Assembly (NCBI GenBank): GCA_001465935.1
Contig: LNKV01000020.1
Span: 503,252-567,251 of the forward strand
Direction of reading: 5' to 3'
DNA from: Clarireedia homoeocarpa
Lineage: Eukaryota > Ascomycota > Leotiomycetes > Helotiales > Rutstroemiaceae
DNA length: 64,000 nucleotides
Position numbers and translations under genes: made by a program. Below, one piece after another: positions 24,365 through 35,011 of this stretch. The notes beneath the pieces are model-generated. The model was not told the origin of the DNA. It made no database searches and worked only from the letters and a program-made list of their open reading frames with translations. Position 1 is the first letter of the stretch, and the number at the start of each line of letters is the position of its first letter.

Positions 24365-25627
24365 ATGATGAATCCAACTACTGCGACAACAGGTCCAATT
24401 ACTTCACCCCTCACCCAGCCCTGCAATGCTTCAAATATCGAACAGACTGCAGTCGCATGGAGCGATCGAATGTTTGCACCATTCCCTCGCCTGCCCGTGG
24501 AAATTCGACATGAGATATGGCGTCTCGCGCTACCGGGCCCTAGAATTGTGCCTCTTCTCGCCCGTTCCACGAAACTTTGTCCTCATATTTGGTACCGCAT
24601 ACGGTCGGATGTGCCAATTGGCACTTGTGCTTTGGGCGCTCAGTCTGAATGTGAAGGCTATTTTGATATCAGCCCCTCTATGATGTCGGATGATGAGCGG
24701 GAAATATCTAACCACTGCAAGCACTTGGGCAAGCACTTAAATGGACGCGATCAATACCAATGCTTTCGCTCGCATTGCCCGCCGCCTGCGATTCTTAGTG
24801 TATGCCGCGAGTCGTTTGAGATTGCTTCCAAGTTATATTCTCGCCACTTCTCAATCCCTGGCTCTCATGCACAGACCTATTTTAACTTCGCTATCGACAC
24901 TTTACATATCGATCACAACACTTTTCTGTCGGGACATCCATCAGAGTACCCATTTAGAACAAGTCGTCTACTGTGCGATGAGGCAAAGCTAATTGAAAAT
25001 CTGTCAGTCGGCGTTAGCCTATGCTCACCATATGATAGAGTCCAAAAATGGATTATCCACCTATTACAACATCTCCGGAATTTGAAGAAACTCACAATCG
25101 TGGATGATGACTACACAAGTTTTATACAGTCAAAAAACATGAGTGATAAGGAGCGCAATGTATTTGACAAGCATGTGGGTAGATACAAGTGGTCTGTGGT
25201 GAGCGTTGAGGCTCGAGAACAACAGATTCGTCTTTACGAGGGCATGTTAACAGCCAAACAGAGATCGGCAGATTTGGCATTCGTTGACGTGGTAGACATT
25301 GGAGATGCACTGACCATGTTAAGGGGAAACATGGGCAAGACCAAATATCATGATCATAACCCAATAGCTAAGACGGTGACAATCACGGATTATTCTTGCA
25401 TTGAAAGCGCGAAGCACGCGGATCCCCGTTTTATGTATCTTGGGGAAGCCCCCTTCAAAGTTCCTCTCATTGAACATAAAGTTCTTACAACTACAAAAAT
25501 GAAGGCGGAACTCGATAGAGCATGGGAGGAGTATCGAAACGGCTCTAACTGTCCCTGTCTGGAGGGGGCTCCACATCCATCTTCTGCCGGCGCTGCTAGA
25601 TGGCGAGAGATAGAAGCGCAATGGTAA
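24365..25627 (+). CDS. 2EXR domain protein
   Basis: Single-exon protein of 420 residues. The 2EXR signature is at about residues 38-65: F-P-R-LP-V-EIR-H-EIW-R-LALPGPRIV. This F-box-like fungal domain is found in large families of unknown function in Pezizomycotina. The remainder has the usual layout of the family, with CRESFEIASKLY, a middle region listing alpha/beta segments, and Cys-rich patches (CEGYF, HCPPP, CPCLEG). No signal peptide or membrane segment is seen. The first of two adjacent ATGs was taken as the start. Three more genes with this kind of domain lie within 30 kb. Its biochemical role is not known. Confidence 0.8.
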   Translation: MMNPTTATTGPITSPLTQPCNASNIEQTAVAWSDRMFAPFPRLPVEIRHEIWRLALPGPRIVPLLARSTKLCPHIWYRIRSDVPIGTCALGAQSECEGYFDISPSMMSDDEREISNHCKHLGKHLNGRDQYQCFRSHCPPPAILSVCRESFEIASKLYSRHFSIPGSHAQTYFNFAIDTLHIDHNTFLSGHPSEYPFRTSRLLCDEAKLIENLSVGVSLCSPYDRVQKWIIHLLQHLRNLKKLTIVDDDYTSFIQSKNMSDKERNVFDKHVGRYKWSVVSVEAREQQIRLYEGMLTAKQRSADLAFVDVVDIGDALTMLRGNMGKTKYHDHNPIAKTVTITDYSCIESAKHADPRFMYLGEAPFKVPLIEHKVLTTTKMKAELDRAWEEYRNGSNCPCLEGAPHPSSAGAARWREIEAQW

Positions 25628-26501
25628 GATGAGTCTTGGTAGATCGCTGCGCTCCTTAGTCAACCTCATAAGGAGGCCGCGAGGATTCTCCGCTCTGCAT
25701 GCTCAGCATACTCTGCTTGATATCGATTCACACCACAGATGGAAGACAAAAGCTTTCGCAAAGGCAACCATGGACCACGATTCCTGCTCGAGGTGATAGA
25801 TTTCACGCAGGTTTTAGAGACCAATTCTATGGGTATGGATTGGTAAATTGTTCCGCAGCCACAGTGTAATGATAACTGTCAGGTAATACCCAATTTGGAA
25901 TCCGTAACTGGCCTTCCTTCAGTGCAATCTAATTTTAGTAAGCTGGGAAATCCTCAGCCCTGCCCCAGTGCAACTCTCCTTTTGAATGTTTCCAGCTTTC
26001 CGGCAGTCTTCCTCTATGATCGACTTCAGACCACTTAGAATTAGCTGGTGTTAGCCTTGACGTTTACCTCACGGAGCTCATACTTCTCTAGATTCACGAC
26101 ACAGTGACAAATGACAGTGATCCAACCACTGATGAATTAAATGATCCAATGAGTAAGTACGAGCTCGCACGTGCCATGGAGGCTGTGGCTGCGGTCACTC
26201 TTTGGACATTGGATCCATAAATGTCTCCACCGCCGGTCGGTACCATTTCCTAACGAAGTAACGATTAGTCGTGGCCTCGTAATAGGGTCTAGATCCTCCT
26301 TAAACACAACGTCTTTTGGAGCAACAGTGAGTCTTTCATTCTTATTCTCCATCTTGGCAATACTTATGATTGCAGCTATTAACAACATCATTATTCGTCC
26401 ACATCTAGTGCTAATATGGGAGCAGGTTTTGGACTATTCGCTGCAGTACCTCTAGAACAATCGTCGCGTTTACGCGCCTACATATTATCGCCTCCACTCT
26501 G
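25628..26501. other. Intergenic, no gene supported
   Basis: Short open frames only. A frame on the plus strand near 26300-26400 is hydrophobic but has no ATG context or homology cue. The sequence just before 26502 is the leader of the mannosyltransferase gene. Confidence 0.5.
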
Positions 26502-28070
26502 ATGATGCGCCCAGCGGTCTCGATACCAAAATCACTCATCGCACTGTTAACATCACGACGATCCAGTGACTTCTATCTAAAAGGAGTTATTGTACTATGT
26601 CTGTTAGGCATATTTTGGACTTTGCGGTCCCTCGATCACGTTGAACGCATAGCCCCTAAACCTATTACTGCGCTCGAAATCCAAAAGAATACCCAGGCTG
26701 CTAAATATTTCATCAACTACCCAGTCTCTGAAGATGAGTTCGGAGAAATGGGACGTCGGGTCCACCTCGTCACCAAGTGGTTGACTCAATTGGAACTACC
26801 AACCAATTCAGATGTTCAAGGTCTTCCGGAGTTTGCGGCGCTGGTCGAAAGGGTTGTCGCCGCGCTATTTCCATTTCTTACGCATACCTGGCCTTACACA
26901 GAGGGTACACCATACCGGAGTTTACGAAAGTCATTCATACCTGGATCGCAAGGCATCGTGATTCCTACGGGCAAGAAGACGTTCCGCTACACGTGTCATC
27001 TGATTTACAACCTGCGCGAAGTTCTCAAATCGACTTTACCAATCCAGATTGTGTACGCCGGTGGCACGGATCTTCCCTTGGAACAGCGCAATGTTCTCTT
27101 AAGTCTCGATACCAACATTGAACTCCTCGATGTAACGAAAGTCCTCGACGATACAACTCTTCAAATCTCCCACGGCAACTGGGCTATCAAACCCTTCGCT
27201 CTCCTTGCATCCAAATTTGAGCAAGTCATCCTCATCGACGCCGATGCCGTCTTCTTCCAACCACCCGAAACCATTTTCTCTTCCCATTCCGGCTACCGAA
27301 AAACTGGCACGCTATTCTTCCACGACCGACTTGTCGGAAGAGGCCATTATGAAGCCCGACACCAATTTTGGCGCTGGCAAATGCGCAACCATGTTCCCAG
27401 TGCCACATTCAAGAAATCAAGAGTCATGAACGAAGGATGGGGCCAAGAAGCCGAATCCGGTGTTGTGGTAATTGATAAGGGAAGACTGCCTGTTCTCATG
27501 GGCTTACTGCATGCGTGTTGGCAAAACACCTGGTTGGTGCGTGATAAGATTACATACCGACAGACGCACGGCGATAAGGAATCTTATTGGATGGGCATGG
27601 AGCTTAGTTCGGTGCCATACACATTCGCGGAATTCTACGGCGGGGCGCTAGGGCATGCGGTGAGGAACCAGACTACGCAGAAGACGGAGATTTGTGGGAG
27701 TACGATTGTGCATGTAGATGAGAAGAAGGAGTTGTTGTGGCTTAATGGGGGTTTGGTCCGGAGGAAGGATGGGAAGAGCGGGGATCGGGAGTTTGTCGAT
27801 AAGGATTTTAAGTTGTGGGTTTTGGGCGGAAATTGGAGGTGGACGGATGAAGGGTGGGATATGGCGTGTATGGAGGGGGGGATGGTGATGGGGGTGGGGG
27901 CAAGGGAAATGGATGTGCTAGGGAAGAGTGTGGAGGGGGCGAAGAACGCGGATGAGAGGTGGGGTGCATTGATGGGGTTGGTGAAGGAGGGGAAAGGAAA
28001 GGAGAAGGCGGCTATGCGCAAAGACGCCGTCGCTTCTGAGGTTGAAGCTGGAGAATCTTGGGATGTATGA
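26502..28070 (+). CDS. MNN1-family alpha-1,3-mannosyltransferase-like protein
   Basis: Golgi type II membrane glycosyltransferase that adds mannose to protein-linked glycans. Single exon, 522 residues. A short cytoplasmic N-terminus is followed by one membrane anchor at about residues 25-45 (LKGVIVLCLLGIFWTL) and a luminal domain. The DxD metal/nucleotide-sugar motif is at about 246 (ILIDADAVFFQPPE), preceded by GNWAIKPFALLASKFEQV. Downstream are the conserved-looking ESGVVVIDKGR and HGDKESYWMG. The C-terminal 70 residues are Gly/Met/Glu-rich and poorly conserved in style. Which linkage it makes is an inference from the family. Confidence 0.88.
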   Translation: MMRPAVSIPKSLIALLTSRRSSDFYLKGVIVLCLLGIFWTLRSLDHVERIAPKPITALEIQKNTQAAKYFINYPVSEDEFGEMGRRVHLVTKWLTQLELPTNSDVQGLPEFAALVERVVAALFPFLTHTWPYTEGTPYRSLRKSFIPGSQGIVIPTGKKTFRYTCHLIYNLREVLKSTLPIQIVYAGGTDLPLEQRNVLLSLDTNIELLDVTKVLDDTTLQISHGNWAIKPFALLASKFEQVILIDADAVFFQPPETIFSSHSGYRKTGTLFFHDRLVGRGHYEARHQFWRWQMRNHVPSATFKKSRVMNEGWGQEAESGVVVIDKGRLPVLMGLLHACWQNTWLVRDKITYRQTHGDKESYWMGMELSSVPYTFAEFYGGALGHAVRNQTTQKTEICGSTIVHVDEKKELLWLNGGLVRRKDGKSGDREFVDKDFKLWVLGGNWRWTDEGWDMACMEGGMVMGVGAREMDVLGKSVEGAKNADERWGALMGLVKEGKGKEKAAMRKDAVASEVEAGESWDV

Positions 28071-28266
28071 GAGATGAAATGGGAGTCTCGGAGTTGGAGC
28101 AGGTCTTGTACATCCAAAGTAATCTTGCATACTAGAATTTAGGCTAAAATGTACATCATATTCAGGTTCAGTCTCAGTCCATCAGCAAGAGATAATTCCA
28201 TCGTATCGTACGTCATTCCTCCAGTATTCATATCCGATAATTCCACCAATCATCGCCCTCTTTCCT

Positions 28267-29166
28267 TCAAATCACCGCGTTCATCCCATCCGAATCTACC
28301 ACTCCCCTCTCATCCACAACCCCTATCGTCGCCCACCACATAACCGGCTCCTCCACCTCTCTCACCACCACCCCTTCCTCCCTCCTTAACCTCCTCACCT
28401 CGTCCCTCCTCGCCGTCCTCACCCCCTCCCACCACCCCTCCCCTCTCGGCAGCTTCTTCTCCTCGCAAAACCCCACCTCCGCCTTCCTCTTCATCACCTC
28501 CAGCCCCGTCTCCCCCGCCGTGTGCATCCTCAGCGGAAACTCAAACAGCGTAATCTCGGAACAATCGATCCCTTTGACGATCTCCTCCTCGAGAGCAGTT
28601 TGGTCCATTATTGGGATAGGAGGGGTGAAGTGTGTGAAGAGTTCGAAGGATTCGGGGTATACGTTGATTGCGAGCCGGGTGAGATTGTTGGTGAGGAGGA
28701 GGGATTGGAAGGTGGAGAGGAAAGTGGAGAGGTGTGGTTGGATTTGGGTGGAGGACATTATTCGCCCGAATTGGAGGGGCCGGAGGAGGATGAGTCGGTC
28801 GTGGGGGAAGTTTATGTAGATTCGTGGAGGGGTGGAGATGGTTATTGAGGGGTTGGAGAACTGGAAGACCGTGGGGAAACTGAGGCTGTAGTGGCAGAGA
28901 GCTTGCTTGCGGGCTTCGCGGGAGGTGTGCAGGAGGGCGGGAGGAGGAGTGCTGGAGTAGTAGCGTGGGAGGAAGAGGGTGCTGGGGAGGGAGGGGTGGG
29001 TGGAGTTGTCGAGTTCGAGGGTTATGTTGCGGGTGGTGCGGCAGGCGTAGGAGAAGATTGTGAGGCGGATTTCGGTGGGGAGGAGGGGAAATAGTGTGAA
29101 GATTTTGAGAGGAGGAGGATGGTCGGTTGGGGTGAGGTTGCTGATATCGAGCACGTCGATGTCCAT
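28267..29166 (-). CDS. 2EXR domain protein
   Basis: Single-exon minus-strand gene, 299 residues from the ATG at 29166 (MDIDVLDISNL). An upstream in-frame ATG at 29262 would add 32 residues of unrelated character. The domain signature near residue 25 reads F-PLLPTEIRLTIFSYACRTTR, followed by LLHTSREARKQAL and YINFPHDRL, the usual 2EXR order. The coding strand is strongly biased to C and CCT/CTC-type codons, so long shadow frames appear on the other strand. Tail to tail with the mannosyltransferase gene at 28070. Function unknown. Confidence 0.75.
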   Translation of the reverse strand: MDIDVLDISNLTPTDHPPPLKIFTLFPLLPTEIRLTIFSYACRTTRNITLELDNSTHPSLPSTLFLPRYYSSTPPPALLHTSREARKQALCHYSLSFPTVFQFSNPSITISTPPRIYINFPHDRLILLRPLQFGRIMSSTQIQPHLSTFLSTFQSLLLTNNLTRLAINVYPESFELFTHFTPPIPIMDQTALEEEIVKGIDCSEITLFEFPLRMHTAGETGLEVMKRKAEVGFCEEKKLPRGEGWWEGVRTARRDEVRRLRREEGVVVREVEEPVMWWATIGVVDERGVVDSDGMNAVI

Positions 29167-30301
29167 CTTGCAGTAATCGACAGGATTGTCCAAAAGATTT
29201 CCAATACAGGTTTTGTGACGGAGCAGCGCACTTAAACACAGATTTTTAGAGTACCAAAGCAAGGGAAGAAGAAGAACACGATTACTCCCTTAGAAGGCTC
29301 TCAAGGTTCTTCAACCAAGGACAATGACTCTTTAATTGCGAAATCACAAGACCAATTGAGAAATTACAAGACCAATTGCAAATTTTAAACATAGGACGAT
29401 GGTAGTACGACCGAAATCAACAGCCAGCACTTCTAGGAAATTGATATTCGTCCAACAATCTAACTACTATAGTAAGGTAAATAAAGGCCTTGTATTGGTT
29501 GCATAGACAACCAAACCTATATTCACTTTGTGCGGCGCAGTTATTTGGCCTTCGCAACAGCGAGTTGCTTTACGAGGTGGAAATTACAGGCGAACTGATC
29601 AATTCGATGAGAAGGTGCAGGCAGTCGTTGGTTGGCAGCAGACTGCCTATCTGTAGATTCCGTACCCATCCTACAGAGATCCTCGAGCCTCGTTCTCTCG
29701 TGACATTTGGTGTAACCAAATTCACTTCTTCTTAACAAATCTCGAGTGACTAGCCGGAAATTATCGAGGTTTCCATATTTCGCCCCATAGAGGACTGAAT
29801 CAATATCAGGTTTTGATGTCTGATTCTGCAAATGCGGATACTGTGAGGGCTACGGGCTAGGCAGCCGTTTTTCAAGGGAAGTTCTGTGACTTAATCTATT
29901 AGATGAGATGAATCAGTTTGATCTCTGTTGGTCGCTCTTTACTTCTGACTCATCTTCGTCTGGCCGATATCTCCGTTCTTGGGATGGTTTCATGATACGG
30001 AGGTACTGCGGGAGATATAGCTGTAGAGGAAGCTTGTGAACTGCGAAAGAGGCTGTCTAGAATTCGTCCATTGTTTAATTAGTATCTACATACGTAGGAA
30101 GTTATACGATATCAAGAGTATGCTGTTTCAATTGGACTTCTGCAGAACCATGAGGAGACAAGTTTATTCTCAATGAAAGATGGTAGTAATCTCAGTTCCA
30201 CTTCAGCTCAATCGTATAAGTATCTCAAAGACCGTCCGCAGTCCCACAATCTTGACTACCTCCTGCATAAATCAACCTAGTAAAGTTCTATCTGTCCCAC
30301 C
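29167..30301. other. Intergenic, no gene supported
   Basis: AT-rich sequence with short frames on both strands. A repeated phrase (ACAAGACCAATTG) occurs twice near 29347-29380. A 96-codon minus-strand frame at 29541-29831 has no recognisable feature. Confidence 0.5.
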
Positions 30302-31045
30302 TCACAACTCCACAACAAGCGCCAATGCAAACCCATCCCAGCCCTTACTACCAATGGTTTGAACAGCCGACGAATCAAGTCTCCTATCCTTCCCCATCAT
30401 CTCAAACATCCTCCTTGTCCCCACCACCGCTTTCCCCGCATTCCCCTCTGTAAAATTCGGATCCGCAATCCTGCCCTTCCTGCCCACATTATCAACCACA
30501 ATGACTGTTCCCACTCTAGAGAACTTCAATGCGCGATCAATGTATTCCCAATTATGCTCTTTATCCGCATCAATAAACACCAAATCGAACGGCCCGTTCT
30601 TCTTCCCTACTCCCCACTCTTCCGTTTCCATTTTCTCCAGTGTCTCCAATGCGGGACCTACGCGCACCTGCACTTTATCTTCAAATCCAGCATTCTTGAT
30701 GTTAGATTCAGCTACCTCGGCATGCTTACGTTCGAGCTCCAAAGTGATGAGTTTTCCGTCCGCTGGGAGGGCCTTGGCGAACCAGATAGCGGAATAGCCT
30801 CCCAGAGTTCCGACTTCAAGAATGTTCTTTGCAGAGATCATCTTGGCAAATAGGTAAAAGAGCTTTCCTTGGTTCGGTGTGACATCAATGTTGTCCAGTT
30901 CAGCTGCTGCATTGGCCTGTAGGGCGGATGTGAGAGCTTGATCTTGAGGAACGATGTTATCACAGATATATTTATCCGCGGCAGCCATACGGGAGTAGAT
31001 CTCCTCGGAGAATCTGGCACTCGTATTGGAATCATTTGAAGACAT
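30302..31045 (-). CDS. SAM-dependent O-methyltransferase, COMT/CCoAOMT-like
   Basis: Single exon, 247 residues from the ATG at 31045 (MSSNDSNTSARF). A longer in-frame reading back to 31303 lacks family character. Class I O-methyltransferase fold: motif I is ILEVGTLGGYSA at about residue 70, then LITLELERKHAEVA, and the metal-binding motif is FDLVFIDADKEHNWEY (Asp-Ala-Asp) with VDNVGRKG. This cation-dependent group methylates catechol-type phenols or similar small molecules. In fungi these enzymes act on diverse phenolics and the substrate cannot be told here. No biosynthetic cluster surrounds it. Confidence 0.9.
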   Translation of the reverse strand: MSSNDSNTSARFSEEIYSRMAAADKYICDNIVPQDQALTSALQANAAAELDNIDVTPNQGKLFYLFAKMISAKNILEVGTLGGYSAIWFAKALPADGKLITLELERKHAEVAESNIKNAGFEDKVQVRVGPALETLEKMETEEWGVGKKNGPFDLVFIDADKEHNWEYIDRALKFSRVGTVIVVDNVGRKGRIADPNFTEGNAGKAVVGTRRMFEMMGKDRRLDSSAVQTIGSKGWDGFALALVVEL

Positions 31046-32120
31046 CTTCGCGTTTGTTCTGGTAGGCGAATAATAATTGTGTGATGGTGTGATGAGTATG
31101 GATCGAGTCCTTAGAGTGCTGATGAAGAAGAGTGTTTGATTGAATGGCGAGGCGTGGTAGAGGATCTTATTGAAAGCTTTTATACAACAATCCCAATCAA
31201 ACTCCAGGCAGCAGCTTCTTCCCATGACTTGAAGATTGATACAAGACTCCTTGAGCTGATGAAGACAGGACAAAATTTTGCATGTCCGATGACGGGATGC
31301 CACTTTCCACGACCCAATTCCATATCATACTAAACAATCGCACAAGGTGCAACCAATAGCATAACTAGTAACATAGTGCAACCCCGCCTTTCACGACTCA
31401 CTGAGTCTACATAAGTACGGCAGTAATATACGCAAGGTGTAAAGGAGTACGTATACTTGCATTAGTGGCAGCCCTGTATGCAATGTAGTCGTGCCGTGTG
31501 TAGTGTTTAGCATGGATTTATTGCAATCTTATAATCTGATAAGACCAAATCGGAGTATGATTGGAGCTCGGAGTTTGTCCTGTGTATTCGCTGAATTGAA
31601 GTTTCGCATCGGGGTATTCAAGAGTCATCCCCATGGTGCTGAACAAGAGCGACAGGCTTTAAGGTTAGCGAACTCCGATAATTATATGTCCGTACTTCTC
31701 GCGGGGTATTTCTGTCGGGGTAAGCTTTTTGTATTTGATCGGACTCGGATTTCTCGAGCTGAGGTATCGGACATTATCCCATGACGCATTAGAATGATGA
31801 CGTTGTCCCGGAGAGATTCAACACCAAGTCAATTGGTAGAGAGTCAGAGAAAAGAGTGGTGTAAGTTGACGAGAAGATAGGAGTAGGTTCACTTGTTTCG
31901 TGCTGACCAGATAGCCACATGATTTGTGACTAGTTATCGCGTGATTACTAAGCACAATCAATCATAACTGTTGGTAATTATCTACATCAATGCTCCGCAG
32001 CCAGCTTTCAGCAAGGTGTGCCACGAGTCTCGCAAGGTGGCCTTAGAGTAAGGCAATTTCCTGTGGAAGCCGTTGGGCACAAAGCGTTTCAGCAATGTGC
32101 CAAACCTTAAAAATGCGATC
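31046..32120. other. Intergenic, no gene supported
   Basis: Promoter side of the O-methyltransferase, then sequence without credible genes. GCAAGGTG(T/C) recurs near 31343, 31433, 32013 and 32034 without forming an array. Confidence 0.5.
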
Positions 32121-32504
32121 ATGACAGCTCAAAATCCATGGTTCACCCCCAAGACGGACATTGTTTCCCTCACCTGGTGTGAAGTTGCTCTGTTCGACGA
32201 TTACACAGATTCGGAACCGTTTCCTGTGCTCATCGCAGTCTCCAAGATAGCACAAGGAGTATCGATCATGGTAGATCTCCTGGTGCCCTTTGAGGAAATC
32301 TATACATACCAGTTCGGGCAACCCACGCCGAATGATGTAATCTTGCTACTCCTCAAGGAGTTGAAAAATTACAAAGTCAGTCTAATGGTCATCAATATCC
32401 ATACCACGGATAAGCTTGTCGTCGACTCGGGTCTTTTTAGAAGCCTGGTGTCACCTGTCCAGTTGGTTGATACCTCAGATCACAGGACCATCCGTCGTAT
32501 GTAG
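32121..32504 (+). CDS. Hypothetical protein (127 aa)
   Basis: Single open frame beginning MTAQNPWFTPKTDIVSLTW. It continues open upstream of the ATG for about 16 codons, so an earlier exon is possible. Alternating hydrophobic and acidic stretches (CEVALFDDYTDSEPFPVLIAV, then LLKELKNYKVSLMVINI) look like a folded alpha/beta protein rather than a chance frame. No signal peptide or known motif. It ends about 100 bases from the 3' end of the sedolisin gene on the other strand. I do not recognise a family. Confidence 0.4.
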   Translation: MTAQNPWFTPKTDIVSLTWCEVALFDDYTDSEPFPVLIAVSKIAQGVSIMVDLLVPFEEIYTYQFGQPTPNDVILLLLKELKNYKVSLMVINIHTTDKLVVDSGLFRSLVSPVQLVDTSDHRTIRRM

Positions 32505-32611
32505 TGTTTTCCCGAAATATAGGTTAGGTATAATTTTTCTATGTAGTAATCATAATTCTCTCATTATATCATTATGAATTAATCTTAAATCATTCACACA
32601 TTATGCATCAT

Positions 32612-34609
32612 CTAATCCGCACCAGCCAACTTCAACAACTTGGGGAACACGGGCGTTCCGAATCCCGTCGCTGGATCCCATCCCTCCGTAACAGGGAAAC
32701 CTGCGGTATTACATCCCACCGCGCTTCCACTCAGAATGTCCGTGAAGCCCTTATATCCCTTCTCATACAACCAAGGGTTGAGGAAGCCGAGCGGGGCTTT
32801 GCCCTTCGCGATCAGAGCGTCGTTGACGAGGGAGATGATTCCCGAGAGGAGCGGGGTGGAGGCGCTGGTGCCAGAGATGGCGCCGTAGGTTTGGTTCCAG
32901 ACATAGGCGAAGTAGAAACCTTGGGCTGATACATCCGGGTAGGCTCGGCCGGCTAGAAAGGAGAGGGAGGTTAGTGAATGTATTTTTGGAAAGGGGATGA
33001 GAAGGGAACATACTCTTGTTGTATAAACCATCGAAAGTACCGTTCAAGTTCTTGACGTATTTCGAGACAACTTTCTTTTGGTATGCAGGCATAGCAAAAT
33101 AGTTACTGAACCCAGCACCGGTCGACCAACCACCATGATATTTACCATCAATAGGATCAACACCAGTAGCACGGTAAGCTGCGACTTCAGGCTCGAAGAA
33201 CTTGGTCGCACCAACACTAGTAACGTAAGGACAACTGGTAGGGAAGTCCGGAACGAACATAGTAGTGTTTTTTCCGTCGTTACTGATGCAAGTATCGTTG
33301 GCACCAACACCGTAATCACCACTGGACATCAGGATGCTGGTGCCACGGGCACCGAGTTGTGCGAAACCTTGGCAGACACGCTTGGCGTATTCTACGGGGA
33401 CGGTTTGCTCTTCGTCGCCGTAGGATGTGCTGATGACTTGGGGGATGTCGGTTTGGTTAAGGATGTAGCTTAACCAATCGCCGTACGGTTCGTTAGTGTT
33501 GGTATCGGTACCGACGGATGGATTGAATGGTGGAGAACCGCCCGTAGAGTAGGCGGTGATGGGAGTTGGCCAACTGATACCGGTGATAGCTTGAAGATCG
33601 AGGTTGGCTTCCTTGGATTTACCATCGGCTAATTGTTGTGCGGTGAGAGTTGTGTTTTGGACCGGGCCATTTGCAATAGAGATCATTTCGTATTGGTAGG
33701 CGGAGCCGACAGCTTCTGGGCGGTACTTGAGCAAGAATAGAGCATCATCTGGTCGAATGGGGACTTCGGCAAGGAAGTTATTGAATCCAATCTTGTTTTT
33801 TCCGGGAACCTTTGGCTTATAACCCTTGGTGCCGTAGAGAACAGAGAAACATTCGGGAGAGACCGCAGCTACGTCGCAAAGTCCAGCGAGTGTGGTATTG
33901 GTTGGTGGAGTATATCCGGCGGGAGTATATCCATCCCCTTCAATGATATTGGTATGTCTTGGTACGACATGAGTATCTCTCTTCTCGAAGCTCGATCTGG
34001 GCGCGGAACGGAAGAATGAGGTGGTTGGTTGAATGGCATCGACGTGTTTGTGGAGATGGGCTGGAAGCGACCAGGATGGCGTTCGGATGAGTTGACTACC
34101 ATCTTCATGCTCATACACATGATATTCGGTGTCGAGTAATCGCTCGGCGTCCTTGACAGGAATGGCAAGATGAATCCAGTCCTTTGCGCCACTGTATGTC
34201 AAGCTGGAAGCATCAATTCCATTGTCGGCTAGCCACTCGTGAGCGAACTCGAGAGTCTTGGCTGACGGTTGCACGAGTGAGTTGACTTCATCAATGCTTA
34301 AGTGCTTGCCATATCGTTCGTGGGAAGGATCGGAAACTAGTTTAGAATGTCAATTCAACTCTCTATGAATCAATTAAGAATTTCCATACCTTCATAGAGA
34401 TGTCGCTCCAATTCCTCGAATTGACTCTGCTTCAGAGCGATATTCAAATTAATGATACCCTCAGAAGGAGCACGAGCGACTCTCTTCCACTTTCTAGGAA
34501 CATTGTGTCTTTCCTTTACAGCATAAGAGGTACGAGAGCGGATGACTGCGCTCGCAACTGCAGATTGAGCAGCGAGGACTGCAGTAAGTAATACTGTAAC
34601 ACCAACCAT
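32612..34609 (-). CDS. Secreted sedolisin (S53) tripeptidyl-peptidase
   Basis: Acid-acting serine-carboxyl peptidase that removes tripeptides from peptide N-termini outside the cell. Exons on the minus strand are 34609-34390, 34336-33014 and 32952-32612, giving 627 residues; both junctions keep frame and restore the family sequences LYEGVSDPSHERYGKHLS and NKTGRAYPDVSAQG. A signal peptide (MVGVTVLLTAVLAAQSAVAS) precedes an S53 prodomain and the catalytic domain. Glu and Asp lie in KEANLDLQA (about 315), the oxyanion Asp in SSGDYGVG, and the nucleophile in SGTSAS (about 543). A Ca-binding tail (TDILSGSAVGCNT...GWDPATGFGTP) closes it. Many N-glycosylation sequons. No expected residue is missing. 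Confidence 0.95.
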
Positions 34610-35011
34610 GACGACGACTCAATTGATGAACAAGAGGTTGAGAAATACAAAGCTCTTGCATGAGAGAGACTGGGAATCCATTCATCAAATACTTTTTTTT
34701 CTTGTGACGATCCTGCTGTGTTACCTTGTCAACTCCCCATTCCCCGCACAATTAGTTGATGGCCCTAGATGCTGTCCATGTCTTAGTCGTAGTGGATGCC
34801 GTATCGGGAAGGTCTAAAACGTCTAATACGACCTCACGATAAGAGGCTGTTTAGATGAACGAGCTCTAAAAGGCTTGGAAACAGTGGAATCGAGAAGGTA
34901 ATGAGGATATCTTCCTACAATTGGGGCAAATTCCATGACTTGGTGAGCTTGGTTTTCTTGTCCCGTCGGCTTGGCCATGATGCAGCTTATGCAGATGAAA
35001 GTAGTGGTGTG
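34610..35011. other. Intergenic, no gene supported
   Basis: Promoter of the sedolisin gene. No repeats or RNA genes seen. Confidence 0.55.

Noticed and set aside
28541..29239. Long minus-strand frame rich in Pro/His/Asn (232 codons)
   Set aside because: Shadow of the 2EXR gene in another frame; composition follows codon bias of that gene and has no domain.
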